The position numbers were made by a program, and so were the translations under genes. From the NCBI GenBank assembly GCA_904387375.1, contig CAJFLE010000008.1, positions 124,001-188,000 on the forward strand: a stretch of DNA of 64,000 nt, read 5' to 3'. Shown here piece by piece: positions 1 through 10,030 of this stretch. Within the stretch, counting starts at the first letter, position 1, and each line of letters starts with the position of its first letter. The notes beneath the pieces were generated by a model. The model did not search any database, was not told where the DNA came from, and saw only the letters and a program-made list of their open reading frames with translations. Source of the stretch: Candidatus Protoclostridium gallicola. GTDB taxonomy: Bacteria; Bacillota; Clostridia; Christensenellales; Pumilibacteraceae.

Positions 1-556
1 CATAGCCGAGATTGAACGTTATCGTCGCTTCGGTCTGCTGCCACTTCGCATACAGCTGCAGGTTGCCCGTGACCGCCGCGCTGAAGTCGTATTCCGTCGT
101 CAGTCCCTGATCGGTATACCAGCCGACGAATACGTAGCCGTCGCGCGTCGGGGCCGTCGGTTCGGCGAGGGGCTGTCCCACCTGCGCCGTGCCCGTCTGC
201 GTTTCGGTGCCGTAGAGATAATACGTCACCGTCGCGGTGGACTGCACCCATTTGGCGCGGAGCGTTATGTCCGACGTGACGGGCGTATCGAAGGAATATT
301 CGTTCATGAACACCGCGTCGGTGTACCAGCCGTCGAACACGTAGCCGTCGCGCGTCGGATCCGCCGGGCGCGCCACCGTTTCCCCGCTCGCCACCTCGAC
401 GGCGGCGATCTGCTTATCCGCGGGGGCGTTGTAGCTGAGGTTGAACGTTACTCTGTAAGTATCGCCGCCGCCCGTTTCCGGTCCGCAGGCGCCAAAAAGG
501 CCTATCGCGGAGATCAGACACACGAGCACGACGATGAGTTTGGAAATTTTTCTCAT
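1..556 (-). CDS. Partial lipoprotein with InlB B-repeat (Listeria-Bacteroides repeat) domains; 3' end outside window
   Basis: Reverse-strand reading from ATG at 556: MRKISKLIVVLVCLISAIGLFGACGPETGG (lipobox), followed by repeats of the type RDGYVFDGWYTDAVFMNEYSFDTPVTSDITLRAKW and RDGYVFVGWYTDQGLTTEYDFSAAVTGNLQLYAKW. Not in the ORF track because it is truncated. Confidence 0.8.
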   Translation of the reverse strand, partial: MRKISKLIVVLVCLISAIGLFGACGPETGGGDTYRVTFNLSYNAPADKQIAAVEVASGETVARPADPTRDGYVFDGWYTDAVFMNEYSFDTPVTSDITLRAKWVQSTATVTYYLYGTETQTGTAQVGQPLAEPTAPTRDGYVFVGWYTDQGLTTEYDFSAAVTGNLQLYAKWQQTEATITFNLGY

Positions 557-683
557 AAAACATCTCCCTTTTGCTTGGTTTTCGGGCGGGATTGCGGAGC
601 TGTCCCCGCGCTCCCGCAAGGCGTCCCGCCGGCCGCGGCCTGCGCCGCAGCCGGCAGAACGAATCATGAGGGGCAAAATCGGA

Positions 684-3600
684 TTATTTCTGTCCTTTCT
701 TTATTCTGATTGCGACGAACAGTGCCGCGCAGAGTGCGAGTATGCCCGCGACTACGGATACCGTTCCGGCGATGTTGCCGCCGCAGCCGCCTTCACCGGT
801 CGTGCCGGGTTCGCCCTGAGGACCCTGGGGACCGGTTGCGCCCGTTTCGCCCTTAGGGCCTGCGGGTCCGGTTATGTCTTCGAGCGCGACGAGGTTGTTC
901 CACTCGGTGTCGCCTTCATAGCGCCACTGTATATGAGTATCGGTAACATGAAGTTCGATCTCTCTGCCGTCCGCGCCAGCGGGGCCGGAAGACGTGGGCA
1001 GAGCCACCGTAGCCTGATAACCGTTCTCGTACGTCACGACGACGTCGGTGCCGGATACCGCGACGCTCGTCACTCCGCCTTCGGGTGCGGAAGCCGTGCC
1101 GCCGATAACGATCTCGATCGTGTCGGTGTACGTTGCTGTGCGGGTGGTCGCGGTCAGCGTCACGGTGTACGTGCCCGGAGTAATCGGCGTGCCGGTTATA
1201 TCGCCCACCGAGGAGATGGACAGTCCGGAAGGCAGTCCTTCCGCGGTGATCTCGGCGTCTTCGTCCTCGAAAAGAACCACGGAAGCGAATGCCGTGCCTG
1301 CGGTGCCGTTTGTGAGAGATACGGTAAATCCGCTTGCGACGGAGATCGTCACTTCTTTCTCGTTCTCCACCCAGCCGTCGGCCATGGCGGTGACGGTCAC
1401 GGTGTAGTCGCCAGCCGTCAGCGGCGTGCCGGTCAGCGCGCCGTCGGAGGACATCGTTACGCCCTCGGGCAGCTCGCCTTCGGTCACTGAGTAGTTGACG
1501 TACTCGGCGCCTGTAATGCCGTCCTTGACAGCCACGGTGGCATTGCTTGCGGCAACGCCCTGCGTGAGTGCGATTTCGGCAGCGGCATCCGTCCAGCCGG
1601 ACGCGTCGACGCCGTTCTTGTTCATCTGCGTCTTGGAATGCATGTTGATGAAGATAGTCGCGTTCTTACGGGCAAGATACCACTGCAGATCGCCGATCTC
1701 TTCGATGCTGAGCATATTGCCGGAGGCTGGCTCCATCTTATCCGCCATCGAGTAAACGACGGTGCTCGTTTCGTCATCCCAAGTTCCGGAGAAGCCTTTG
1801 CCGCTGGACGTATCCATGTTGTCGTTGCCGACGCGGCCCATGAGGTCGCCGGGGGTGTAACGTCCGACCATCATATGGTTATCCGTCGTATACGACATAT
1901 CGGTCGCGCCCCACTCGCCTCTCATCAGCCCGGTAACGAAGTTATAGTTGATACCGTTATACATCGTGCCGATGTTGGCGTAGGAACCCATGAAGTAATT
2001 GGAGGTGCCTTCCTGAATCGCCATCTGGAAAGGCTTTGCATAGATCTCGCGTATGGTCTGCTCGGAAATCCAGGTGATCATTGCGGACACGCGGGGAGAC
2101 TGCTGGTCGTTGAGTATGCCGTGCTTGGTGCAGGTAGCGACGCCCTTCTCGCGCACGCCCTTGGTCATGTTCATGCCAATGAATCCGCAGAGCATGGGAT
2201 CGGTGGAGTAGAACTCGCCGTTTCTGCCCGCCCATACGGTACGGATTACCTGAACGGTGCCGCCCCACCATGCGTTGTTCGTACCTCTGAGAAGATACAT
2301 ACTGCCGATGATGCGTCCCTGTTTATATGCGATATCCTTATTCCACGTGGACGCGATCATGCCGTTGCATGCCCATCTGTATCCGCCCGCGTCGTTGGTG
2401 TTGTCGCCGCCGGACAGCGCGTTCATGCCTATTCTTTCAATTGCCCGTTTCTGTCCTCTGTTGATGAGCCACTCCATTTCGTTGTAAGTGAGCTGATCCA
2501 TGAAGGACTTCCACGCCTCGGCGCCCTCGCCGCCGTCATAAGGGCTGAGTCCGCTCATATCCGAAACCTTGGTCTCGGCCGCGGTTTCGGTGCCGTTGGG
2601 CGCCTGCGTCCAGCCTGCCATTTCGGCCTGCGCCGCCTTGAAGTCGTCTATCCAGGGGAAGTCGGTCGCGCCGTCTACGATCTTGACAGCGCCCGGAGTT
2701 CCCTCTTCGACGATTTCGCCGTCCAGGCTCCAGACGTCCTGGCCGTCCTGATAACGCTGACCTTCGAAATCTTCCGGAGTAGGATTATTGAAAGCGCCTG
2801 CGCTTACGTTATCGCCGGACAGCGGAGTCATATACGCCGGCTCGTTGAACGAAGTGATGCCCTCGCCAATCTGGAACTTGTGCCAGTATGCGATTCCTGT
2901 CAGCGCGTCCTTGGAAACGGTCATATCCTCTGCGGTGGGAGCCTGAGGGAAGGAAGTCGTGAAGCCGTCCGCTCTGGACATGAACGTCTGTTTTGCGGTT
3001 GCAGATTCGTTGAACTTGCGGTTGCCTTCTATGGTGTTGTCACGCACGGAAGAGAACACGCCGTTCTCGGGAGAGAAGAGGTTGCCCGTCTCGTTGCCCG
3101 AGAAGTCGTCGAGGAGCAGATATGCGTCAGCGTCCACCGTGAAGTCGACCGCGTCGTAATCGTCGTCTGTATTTTCCGCATCTGCAGTCATCCAGCTGTT
3201 GGACGAACCCATTGCGCGGAGCGACCAGTCGCCCGCCTCGATTATGTAGCCCTTGGTGTTACCGTCAGCGAGTCCGCGCCAGTCGTAGGAAGCCATATCC
3301 TGGATGTTGAAATCGATTTCGACGGTCTGGGAAGCGCCGGGCTGAAGCACGCCCGTCTTCTCGAAGCCGAGCAGCTTCACGTAAGGCTTCTCGACGGGAG
3401 CGTCGGCCGAATCGTAAGGAGCGGTGCTGTACAGCTGTACGGCCTCCTTGCCTGCCACGCCGCCGACGTTGGTGACCTTCACCGATACGGTGCCGCCCTT
3501 TATTTCGGCTTCATTGCCGGCGGAGGACTCGATGTCCACCTTTGCGAGCGAACCGCCGTCTTCAAGCGTGCCTTTATCCAGCGTGATACCCGTGATTTCG

Positions 3601-4979
3601 TACGCAAAGTCGGAACCGTAGCTCAGGCCGTAGCCGAACGGATAGACGACCGCGTCCCGATACCATTCGGTGCCGGCGTTGTGATCGACGTCATCCGCCG
3701 CGTTCATATCCGCAGCTTTGGTTTCGTAATACCAGTAATCGCGGTAGATATCCTCTTCGTAGTCGATACCGAAGATGCCGTAAGGATCGGGAGCTGCGGT
3801 CGCGCTTCCGCTGCGGCTCGCGGTAGTATAATTGTAGATATTATTGCGGGTGGTCGTATAGCTTTCTTCAGAGGCATCGTCGGCGTAACGGTAAGTGACT
3901 TTGGACAGTATTGCGTTTGCGTTCGTGTCCTCGACAACACCGTTCCCATCGAAAGTCATGGAGTTATAATCCGCATTGACCTGGTTGTTGAAGCCGACGT
4001 TCTGCCAGATAGGATCGGCGGTGTAGTCCTTAACGTAGATCTGATTGGTCTTGCCCGAAGGATTCGCGTCACCCGAAATGACGTTCGCCACACCCTTGAG
4101 ACCTACGGCGCCGGGACGGCTGATCATAAGTATGCCGTCGACGTCCGGATCGTTTTCGAGGTTATAGTACTCGATGGGAACGACCGCGTTGACGAGATAT
4201 ATGATCTTCTTGAAGCCCTGCTGCTTTACGTATTCGAGCAGCGCTTCTTCCTGGTTGGTCAGCATAAGCTCGTGCTTATACGTTTCGCTCTCGTCCTCGT
4301 TGGTCGCAAGGTCTGCATGCCAGTCGCTTTCAGCGTCCTCGAGCACCTGTTTTTCCGTAGCCGTAGTCCTTTCCGCGCCTACGCCCTTTCCGTTTAGTAC
4401 GGTATTGTGGTCGCCGGCGCCGGTGCCCTCGGTAAGATATCTCGTCACGGTAATGAACGCGACGTCCTTGTACTCGGCGAACGAACGCTCGACCGCAGGC
4501 GTGAAGTCGGATATTTCGTCCCTGCCTTGTGCCGAAGGGCTGTATTCATGATCTGCATAGAACGATTCGAGCGCGGGATTTACTCGATAACCCTCTTCGG
4601 CCAGCGCCTGCGCCATGCTGGTCACCTGCCCGTCGATTGCCACCGCGCCCCATCCCGAAGCGGCCGTGCCCTGCAGAGTATCCGAACTTATGCCGAACAC
4701 GCTCACGTGCTCCGTCCTTGCGACGGGAAGCGCGTTGTTGCTGTTTTTCAGAAGTATCGTTCCCTCCTCAGCCATCTGAATGTTCAGTTTCTTGGCTGCC
4801 TCCTGCGCTTCTGCGGTGGTCTCGTAATCGGGATAAAAATCACCGTTATTCTCCATCGTACTGAACGCGGAAGCGGTTCCGGCATAGCCGGTAACAAAAA
4901 GTCCCACGATTATCGACAGTACGAGGGCGAGCACTATCGACAAAAAGGCAAGACTTCTCGTCATTTTCCTTTTTTCCAT
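684..4979 (-). CDS. GH3-type glycoside hydrolase, permuted domain order, with two putative-Ig (He_PIG-like) domains, collagen-like GXY tract and C-terminal TM (GH3-1)
   Basis: AEEGTILLKNSNNALPV (GH3 C-domain start) near the N-terminus; YPFGYGLSYG FnIII junction; barrel motif CTKHGILNDQQSPR downstream; LPSGLSISSVGDITGTPITPGTYTVTLTA Ig-like repeats; GPAGPKGETGATGPQGPQGEPG; TM plus RIKKGQK tail. Confidence 0.9.
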   Translation of the reverse strand: MEKRKMTRSLAFLSIVLALVLSIIVGLFVTGYAGTASAFSTMENNGDFYPDYETTAEAQEAAKKLNIQMAEEGTILLKNSNNALPVARTEHVSVFGISSDTLQGTAASGWGAVAIDGQVTSMAQALAEEGYRVNPALESFYADHEYSPSAQGRDEISDFTPAVERSFAEYKDVAFITVTRYLTEGTGAGDHNTVLNGKGVGAERTTATEKQVLEDAESDWHADLATNEDESETYKHELMLTNQEEALLEYVKQQGFKKIIYLVNAVVPIEYYNLENDPDVDGILMISRPGAVGLKGVANVISGDANPSGKTNQIYVKDYTADPIWQNVGFNNQVNADYNSMTFDGNGVVEDTNANAILSKVTYRYADDASEESYTTTRNNIYNYTTASRSGSATAAPDPYGIFGIDYEEDIYRDYWYYETKAADMNAADDVDHNAGTEWYRDAVVYPFGYGLSYGSDFAYEITGITLDKGTLEDGGSLAKVDIESSAGNEAEIKGGTVSVKVTNVGGVAGKEAVQLYSTAPYDSADAPVEKPYVKLLGFEKTGVLQPGASQTVEIDFNIQDMASYDWRGLADGNTKGYIIEAGDWSLRAMGSSNSWMTADAENTDDDYDAVDFTVDADAYLLLDDFSGNETGNLFSPENGVFSSVRDNTIEGNRKFNESATAKQTFMSRADGFTTSFPQAPTAEDMTVSKDALTGIAYWHKFQIGEGITSFNEPAYMTPLSGDNVSAGAFNNPTPEDFEGQRYQDGQDVWSLDGEIVEEGTPGAVKIVDGATDFPWIDDFKAAQAEMAGWTQAPNGTETAAETKVSDMSGLSPYDGGEGAEAWKSFMDQLTYNEMEWLINRGQKRAIERIGMNALSGGDNTNDAGGYRWACNGMIASTWNKDIAYKQGRIIGSMYLLRGTNNAWWGGTVQVIRTVWAGRNGEFYSTDPMLCGFIGMNMTKGVREKGVATCTKHGILNDQQSPRVSAMITWISEQTIREIYAKPFQMAIQEGTSNYFMGSYANIGTMYNGINYNFVTGLMRGEWGATDMSYTTDNHMMVGRYTPGDLMGRVGNDNMDTSSGKGFSGTWDDETSTVVYSMADKMEPASGNMLSIEEIGDLQWYLARKNATIFINMHSKTQMNKNGVDASGWTDAAAEIALTQGVAASNATVAVKDGITGAEYVNYSVTEGELPEGVTMSSDGALTGTPLTAGDYTVTVTAMADGWVENEKEVTISVASGFTVSLTNGTAGTAFASVVLFEDEDAEITAEGLPSGLSISSVGDITGTPITPGTYTVTLTATTRTATYTDTIEIVIGGTASAPEGGVTSVAVSGTDVVVTYENGYQATVALPTSSGPAGADGREIELHVTDTHIQWRYEGDTEWNNLVALEDITGPAGPKGETGATGPQGPQGEPGTTGEGGCGGNIAGTVSVVAGILALCAALFVAIRIKKGQK

Positions 4980-5068
4980 TTCGGAAAACCTCCTGTAAAT
5001 TTTTTATAAACCCGGAATTTCTTCCGACTTTATCGTATGATAAGGGGCACTTTCCCCTGTCGGTTTCG

Positions 5069-5137
5069 AGTATAGCACGGCGGCGGGCGGAATTTCCGCC
5101 GCCGTGCAAAACCTGTCGGTTTTTATGCGAAACCTGT
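5069..5137 (-). promoter_or_regulatory. Candidate LytTR-type promoter of GH3-1
   Basis: Direct half-sites TGCAAAACCTGT (5105-5116) and TGCGAAACCTGT (5126-5137), 21-bp period; 30 bp to minus-strand extended -10 TGcTATACT (5069-5074). Confidence 0.6.
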
Positions 5138-5144
5138 TTTTTCG

Positions 5145-5555
5145 TTATTTTCCGCCGCGGCGCCGGAAAGGATTATCCATGAAGCAGATAACGATCTCGG
5201 CCGCGACGCAGAGCACCGTGCCTATAAGGATGAAGAACACGAGCTCTATTATGTTCCCGCCGCCGGACAGGCCGGGCAGGCCGTTGAGATAGTCGCCGAA
5301 CATCATGAGTCTGTTCTGAAAGAAGAAGGAGAACGCCAGCGACCAGAACGCGCAGGGCGCGAGCGGCAGCAGCGGAAAGTCCGTGAACATCTCGGCGATC
5401 CCGCACGCCGTGCCGAGCAGCAGCATGATAAAGACCACCGGAAGGAACGTCTTGTTCCCGCTCGCATATACAGCGTATACTATCGCGATGACGAGCGCCA
5501 ACGCGCTTGCACCCGCGTTAAGAAAGAATGCCGGTTTCCCGCGTCGGAATTTCAT
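5145..5555 (-). CDS. Small multi-TM membrane protein downstream of GH3-2
   Basis: 136 aa hydrophobic ORF overlapping the end of GH3-2 by 4 nt; no recognised family. Confidence 0.6.
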   Translation of the reverse strand: MKFRRGKPAFFLNAGASALALVIAIVYAVYASGNKTFLPVVFIMLLLGTACGIAEMFTDFPLLPLAPCAFWSLAFSFFFQNRLMMFGDYLNGLPGLSGGGNIIELVFFILIGTVLCVAAEIVICFMDNPFRRRGGK

Positions 5556-8554
5556 TGTTGCGCCTCCTTTTCCTTTTCTTTTTTACCGAATACGTACGAC
5601 AGCACGCTCATCGTCAGGCAGCCCGCCGTGCATACGGAGAGCAGCACGATGACGGCTATGATCAGTCCCTGCCACCACGGCAGCACGTCGGCGACGACGG
5701 AATCGTGGGTCAGGCCGTTTACGAGATTGGAATTGGCGAAAGAATAGTAGAACTGTTTGTTGGTCTCGCGCAATTTGCCGAGCAAATATCCGTCGTCGTT
5801 ATCCAATATCGCCTTCTTTATCTTGGGAGCGGCGAAGAAGTCCGCGCCCACGTTTATGCAGTACATGTCGTTGCCCGCCGCCTGCATCTCTATGGGGTGC
5901 TGATAGGCCTTGCCTGTCACGGCGTCGCTTATGATCACGCCGTTGAAGCCCCATTCGCCCGTCAGCAGATCCTCCTGCATGGCGGAACTCTGTCCGACGT
6001 ACGTGCAGCCTATGCGGCTGTACGTCGTCATGACGCCGAGCGCGCCGCCTATCGTGAACGCCGCCTCGAAGCCTTTGAGCGGCCCTTCGCGCAGCGTCTG
6101 TTCGGTCATGAACGTGCCCACGCCGTAGCGGTTGGTTTCCTGGTCGTTGGCGGCGAGGTGCTTGGGCGCGACGTTGATGCCCATCTTCTGCATCTCGTAC
6201 ACCTCGGTGCCGAGGAAGTAATAGTTGACAACGGCGTCCTCGCTGTAATACTCGTAATTTCTGCCCGAGTACGGCGTGCGGTGAAGGTTGGCCGCTGGCG
6301 ACCACATCTGGGTAGCGCCCGAATACAGGTTATCTTCGCCGAGGAAGCGACCGCGCTTTGCCGCGAGGTCAAGATTCCAGCTGGACGACAGCACCGTTTC
6401 CACGGGATAACACGTCGCTCCGCGGCGGTCGCCGTATATGTACGCCTGCTGCGCGCCGTCGGGGCCGTCGTTGTTCTTCTGCTCCGGCTTTGCCACGCTG
6501 ACCACGCCGCGGGTGCTGAAACTGTCGTCGAGCACGCGCACCATGTCGTCGATCGTGAGCTGGTTTAAGAACGCGTCCCACTTTTCGTCATCGTCGTAGG
6601 GCACGCCGTACATATCCACGAACCTGATGCCCGCGTCCTCGCCGAGCGTGAAATCGTCCACGCCGGGCGCGTCGTCGGGTTTTTCGTACGTATAGCCGTC
6701 AAGCTCTTTAAGCATGGCCTCGGTCGCCGCGACGGTCGTGGCTGAGGTGGGATAAGTATCCTTCCAGTTCTGACGGGTGAGGTACGTCACCGCGTCCTCC
6801 ACCCAATAATTGATATCCGCGTCGTCGAACAGGTTGGTCACACGGTTGCCCGTCTGCCTCGACGTTAAGAACGTTTCCTTATCCTCTTCGCGCGGCAGCG
6901 CTCTGGCGGCGGCCGCGTCGCCGGGCGCGGTCATGGCGGCGGCGTTCACCTGCACGCCCGCCGCGGCCTTTGCCGCGAGCACGTTGTTGAGCGCGTCGTG
7001 CACGTTATCGCCGATCGCGAAATAATAGTCGCCGCCGGACAGATAGTAGCCTTTGAGATTGGTATAATCGTAGCTTGCGAGCAGATACTCGTCCACGCGC
7101 ACTTCCACCGTTTCCGATTCGCCTTCCGCAAGTTCGCCGGTCTTGGCGAAGCCCGCCAGCTGGATCGCGGATTTCTCCACGAGGTTGGCGCGCTCGTAGT
7201 CGCCGTACGGCGTCTGCGCGTACAGGTGCACTACGTGCTTGCCGGGCATGCCGCTCTCGTTTTTCACCGTCACCGACGCGACGTATTCGCCGCTCGCAGC
7301 GTCGTAAGTCACGTCGTTCAGCGTCTGGGAGAAATCCGAATACGACAGGCCGTGGCCGAACGGATATATCACCTCGTCCGCGTACGTCCACGCCTCGCCG
7401 TCCGTCGAGCCTACGGGGTCGTCCGCGCCGTACCTGCCGAGCACGACGTCCTCGTATCTCGTTTCGTAATACTTATAGCCCTGGTATATTCCCTCGGCGT
7501 AGACGACGAGTTTGCCTTCGAACTGCGCCTGATCTGCGTACGTAAGCTCGTTGTAGTTGGTATAAGATATGTCGCCGAAGTTGACCATCGCGGGCGACGA
7601 AAGCGAATTCGAAGCATACGTTTCTATGAGCCTGCCCGAAGGATTGGCGTCGCCTTTAAGCAGGTTCGCCACACCCTCGAAGCCGCGCAGGCCCGGTCCG
7701 CCTATCCACATGCACGCGTCTATTCCGTACTCGTCGAGAAAGCCGAGTTCGAGCGGGTTGGTGGTATTAAGCAACAGTATGACCTTGGAAAAAGTGCCTG
7801 CGTCCTTATACTGCTTTACGAGCGACAGCATATCCTTTTCCGCGTCGTGAAGTTCGAGGTGCTTTTTGCCCTCGTAGTCGCTGACGGGAAGGTCGCGCGT
7901 TTCGCCGCCCTCGCGGGCGAGCATGATCACGGCGACGCTCTCCTCGAAACTGTTCTTTATTTCGTCCGTATAGAACGAAGCGGGCTCTTCGCCGAGCAGG
8001 AACGCCGTATCAGGGCTGCCCGTGCCGCCGCCTTTGCCGCCGCGATACGACGTGCTGGCGGCGTATGCGTCCACGAGCGTGCGGTTCACCGTGAACCCGG
8101 CGTCCTCCATGGCGTCGACGTATGTGACGAGGTTGGCCTGGCCGTCCGTCCACGCGCCGCCCGAGCGCGCCCGGTACAGCGGCTGCACGGTGGCGTGGCC
8201 GAACAGCGTCACTTTGCGCTCGTCCTCGCCGAGAGGAAGCGCTCCGCCGTCGTTTTTGAGCAGCACGGCGCCTTCCTCCTCTTCCGTAACGCAGTGCGCG
8301 TACTCGTCGACGAGCAGTTTTTCCAACCCTTCGTCGGACGGTACGCCGTTTTCGGTGTACGCGGTGCGGTATCTGTACGTCGCGGGGTCGGACGACAGCC
8401 CGCCTACTACCTCGCTCTGTTTCACGCCCAGCCCGTTGCTGATCTGCATCTCGTTCTGGAACGCCCATACCGACATTATACACGCGATACAAAGTATAAA
8501 AATAAGTATCGCCGTCGCGCTTTTCCAATTCTTCCTGAAAATCCGCATAGACAT
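5552..8554 (-). CDS. GH3-type glycoside hydrolase, permuted, TM at both ends (GH3-2)
   Basis: EEEGAVLLKNDGGALPL, YPFGHGLSYSDF, KHLAANDQETNR, GEWGFNGVIISDA; N-terminal and C-terminal hydrophobic segments. Confidence 0.92.
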   Translation of the reverse strand: MSMRIFRKNWKSATAILIFILCIACIMSVWAFQNEMQISNGLGVKQSEVVGGLSSDPATYRYRTAYTENGVPSDEGLEKLLVDEYAHCVTEEEEGAVLLKNDGGALPLGEDERKVTLFGHATVQPLYRARSGGAWTDGQANLVTYVDAMEDAGFTVNRTLVDAYAASTSYRGGKGGGTGSPDTAFLLGEEPASFYTDEIKNSFEESVAVIMLAREGGETRDLPVSDYEGKKHLELHDAEKDMLSLVKQYKDAGTFSKVILLLNTTNPLELGFLDEYGIDACMWIGGPGLRGFEGVANLLKGDANPSGRLIETYASNSLSSPAMVNFGDISYTNYNELTYADQAQFEGKLVVYAEGIYQGYKYYETRYEDVVLGRYGADDPVGSTDGEAWTYADEVIYPFGHGLSYSDFSQTLNDVTYDAASGEYVASVTVKNESGMPGKHVVHLYAQTPYGDYERANLVEKSAIQLAGFAKTGELAEGESETVEVRVDEYLLASYDYTNLKGYYLSGGDYYFAIGDNVHDALNNVLAAKAAAGVQVNAAAMTAPGDAAAARALPREEDKETFLTSRQTGNRVTNLFDDADINYWVEDAVTYLTRQNWKDTYPTSATTVAATEAMLKELDGYTYEKPDDAPGVDDFTLGEDAGIRFVDMYGVPYDDDEKWDAFLNQLTIDDMVRVLDDSFSTRGVVSVAKPEQKNNDGPDGAQQAYIYGDRRGATCYPVETVLSSSWNLDLAAKRGRFLGEDNLYSGATQMWSPAANLHRTPYSGRNYEYYSEDAVVNYYFLGTEVYEMQKMGINVAPKHLAANDQETNRYGVGTFMTEQTLREGPLKGFEAAFTIGGALGVMTTYSRIGCTYVGQSSAMQEDLLTGEWGFNGVIISDAVTGKAYQHPIEMQAAGNDMYCINVGADFFAAPKIKKAILDNDDGYLLGKLRETNKQFYYSFANSNLVNGLTHDSVVADVLPWWQGLIIAVIVLLSVCTAGCLTMSVLSYVFGKKEKEKEAQQ

Positions 8555-8607
8555 CTCCGTATCCGCGGCGCCGGTTGTAGCCGCAGATTATTATTCGTTG
8601 TGCATTC

Positions 8608-8676
8608 AGTCTAACACACCGATCGGGGGCGGAAACGCCGGCCTGCGAAATCTGTCGGTTTGACTGCGAAACCGGT
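8608..8676 (-). promoter_or_regulatory. Candidate LytTR-type promoter of GH3-2
   Basis: Half-sites TGCGAAATCTGT (8644-8655) and TGCGAAACCGGT (8665-8676), 21-bp period; 30 bp to minus-strand TGtTAGACT (8608-8613). Confidence 0.6.
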
Positions 8677-8686
8677 ATATTGCCGA

Positions 8687-8712
8687 AAAGACCTGCCCGG
8701 AGGCAGGTCTTT
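8687..8712 (-). terminator. Rho-independent terminator downstream of HK1
   Basis: Hairpin AAAGACCTGCC-TCCG-GGCAGGTCTTT followed by a short T run, just after the HK1 stop. Confidence 0.65.
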
Positions 8713-8718
8713 CGCTCG

Positions 8719-10020
8719 CTATCGCTCTATCGGCAGCAGTATCGTAAGAAAGAAAAGGTTGTCTTTCTGATCCACGTTCATATAGCCGTGGTATTTATCC
8801 ACGATGTAACGCATGCTTTTGAGCCCGAAGCCGTGACCGAGCTTGTCGTCCTTGGTCGTCACGATTTCGCTGCCCACTATTTTCAACGGCTCCTCGCAGT
8901 AGTTTTCTATGTATATGCGCAGCATGTTGCCCACATCGGACACGCGCATGGATATCTGGCGCTTTTCCTTGTCAGGATATTTGACGACGCACTCTATCGC
9001 GTTATCGATCGCATTGCCTACCAGAGAGAATATTTCGGTCGGTTCCATGAAATCCAGCGCCTTCGCGTCGGCAAGGAACACGAATTCTATGTCCTTCTGC
9101 TCGCAGTATATACACTTGTTCGCCAGCGTCGTGTCGAGCGCGGCGTTGCCCGTCTTGGGCATGCGCTCGTATATCATGACGTCACGTTCCAGCTTCTGTA
9201 TATACTTTTCCCGTTCCTCGCTGTTGATCGGGTCGCGCAGATACTGTATCTGATGCTTTAAGTCGTGGCACTTATAGTTGATGCTGTTGATGTTCTCCGC
9301 CACCATTTCGTACGTATCCTGCTCGCGGCGCAACAGCTCCTGCAATATGCGCTTGTCCTCCGCGAGCGTGTCCGTATTGTTTACGGAATAAAGCACGATA
9401 AACAGCAGGATACTGGCGATCGCGGAATACAGATTAATCGTGATATTTATGACGGCGAAATCTATATCGTTGATCTCGATAAGGTTGTTTATGACCTCAC
9501 GCACTATATAAACGATGATAAACGTTATTCCGCCCATTATGATCATCTTCCATGACTTCATGCCGGGTATAGGGTTGTCCTTCCGGAACACGAACAGAAA
9601 AAACGCGCCGACGTACGATACGGTGTAGCAGATGAAACTGAGCGCCATCCACATTGCGCTGCCGGCATCGACTGCAAACGCCTCGCGCAGCATCCACGTC
9701 ACGCACTCAGTCGTATGCTGCAGCAGAAACGCGCTTATGACGATAAACGCGACGCGCTTTAATTCGGTATCCAGCATGAAAACCAGCACGAGCACGGCCA
9801 CGGGGATGAGCACGAACGCCGGCACGAAGAAGAATCCCGCGAGCAGGACGTCGGGCACGAACCAGCCCGTGACGAGAAACACCGCCGCGCCCGCAGCAAA
9901 GCGCGGCCAGAAATGCGGACGCTTTTTGGTCTTGAATGAGAATAACCAGCCGGCGGCAAAAAGCTGCAGCGCGTAAGGAAACTGCGACGGTATTATGAAA
10001 TTCAGAAAGTCGAGAAACAT
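8719..10020 (-). CDS. AgrC-like GHKL-domain sensor histidine kinase (HK1)
   Basis: Multi-TM N-terminus; KCHDLKHQIQYL phosphoacceptor region; GNAIDNAIE N-box; HGFGLKSMRYIVDKY G-box. Confidence 0.9.
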   Translation of the reverse strand: MFLDFLNFIIPSQFPYALQLFAAGWLFSFKTKKRPHFWPRFAAGAAVFLVTGWFVPDVLLAGFFFVPAFVLIPVAVLVLVFMLDTELKRVAFIVISAFLLQHTTECVTWMLREAFAVDAGSAMWMALSFICYTVSYVGAFFLFVFRKDNPIPGMKSWKMIIMGGITFIIVYIVREVINNLIEINDIDFAVINITINLYSAIASILLFIVLYSVNNTDTLAEDKRILQELLRREQDTYEMVAENINSINYKCHDLKHQIQYLRDPINSEEREKYIQKLERDVMIYERMPKTGNAALDTTLANKCIYCEQKDIEFVFLADAKALDFMEPTEIFSLVGNAIDNAIECVVKYPDKEKRQISMRVSDVGNMLRIYIENYCEEPLKIVGSEIVTTKDDKLGHGFGLKSMRYIVDKYHGYMNVDQKDNLFFLTILLPIER

Positions 10021-10030
10021 CGCAGCCTCC

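Noticed and set aside
1638-4397. 919-aa plus-strand ORF antisense to GH3-1
   Set aside because: Composition-driven antisense shadow: no recognisable domains, Arg/His/Val-rich, while the minus strand encodes an unambiguous GH3 protein.
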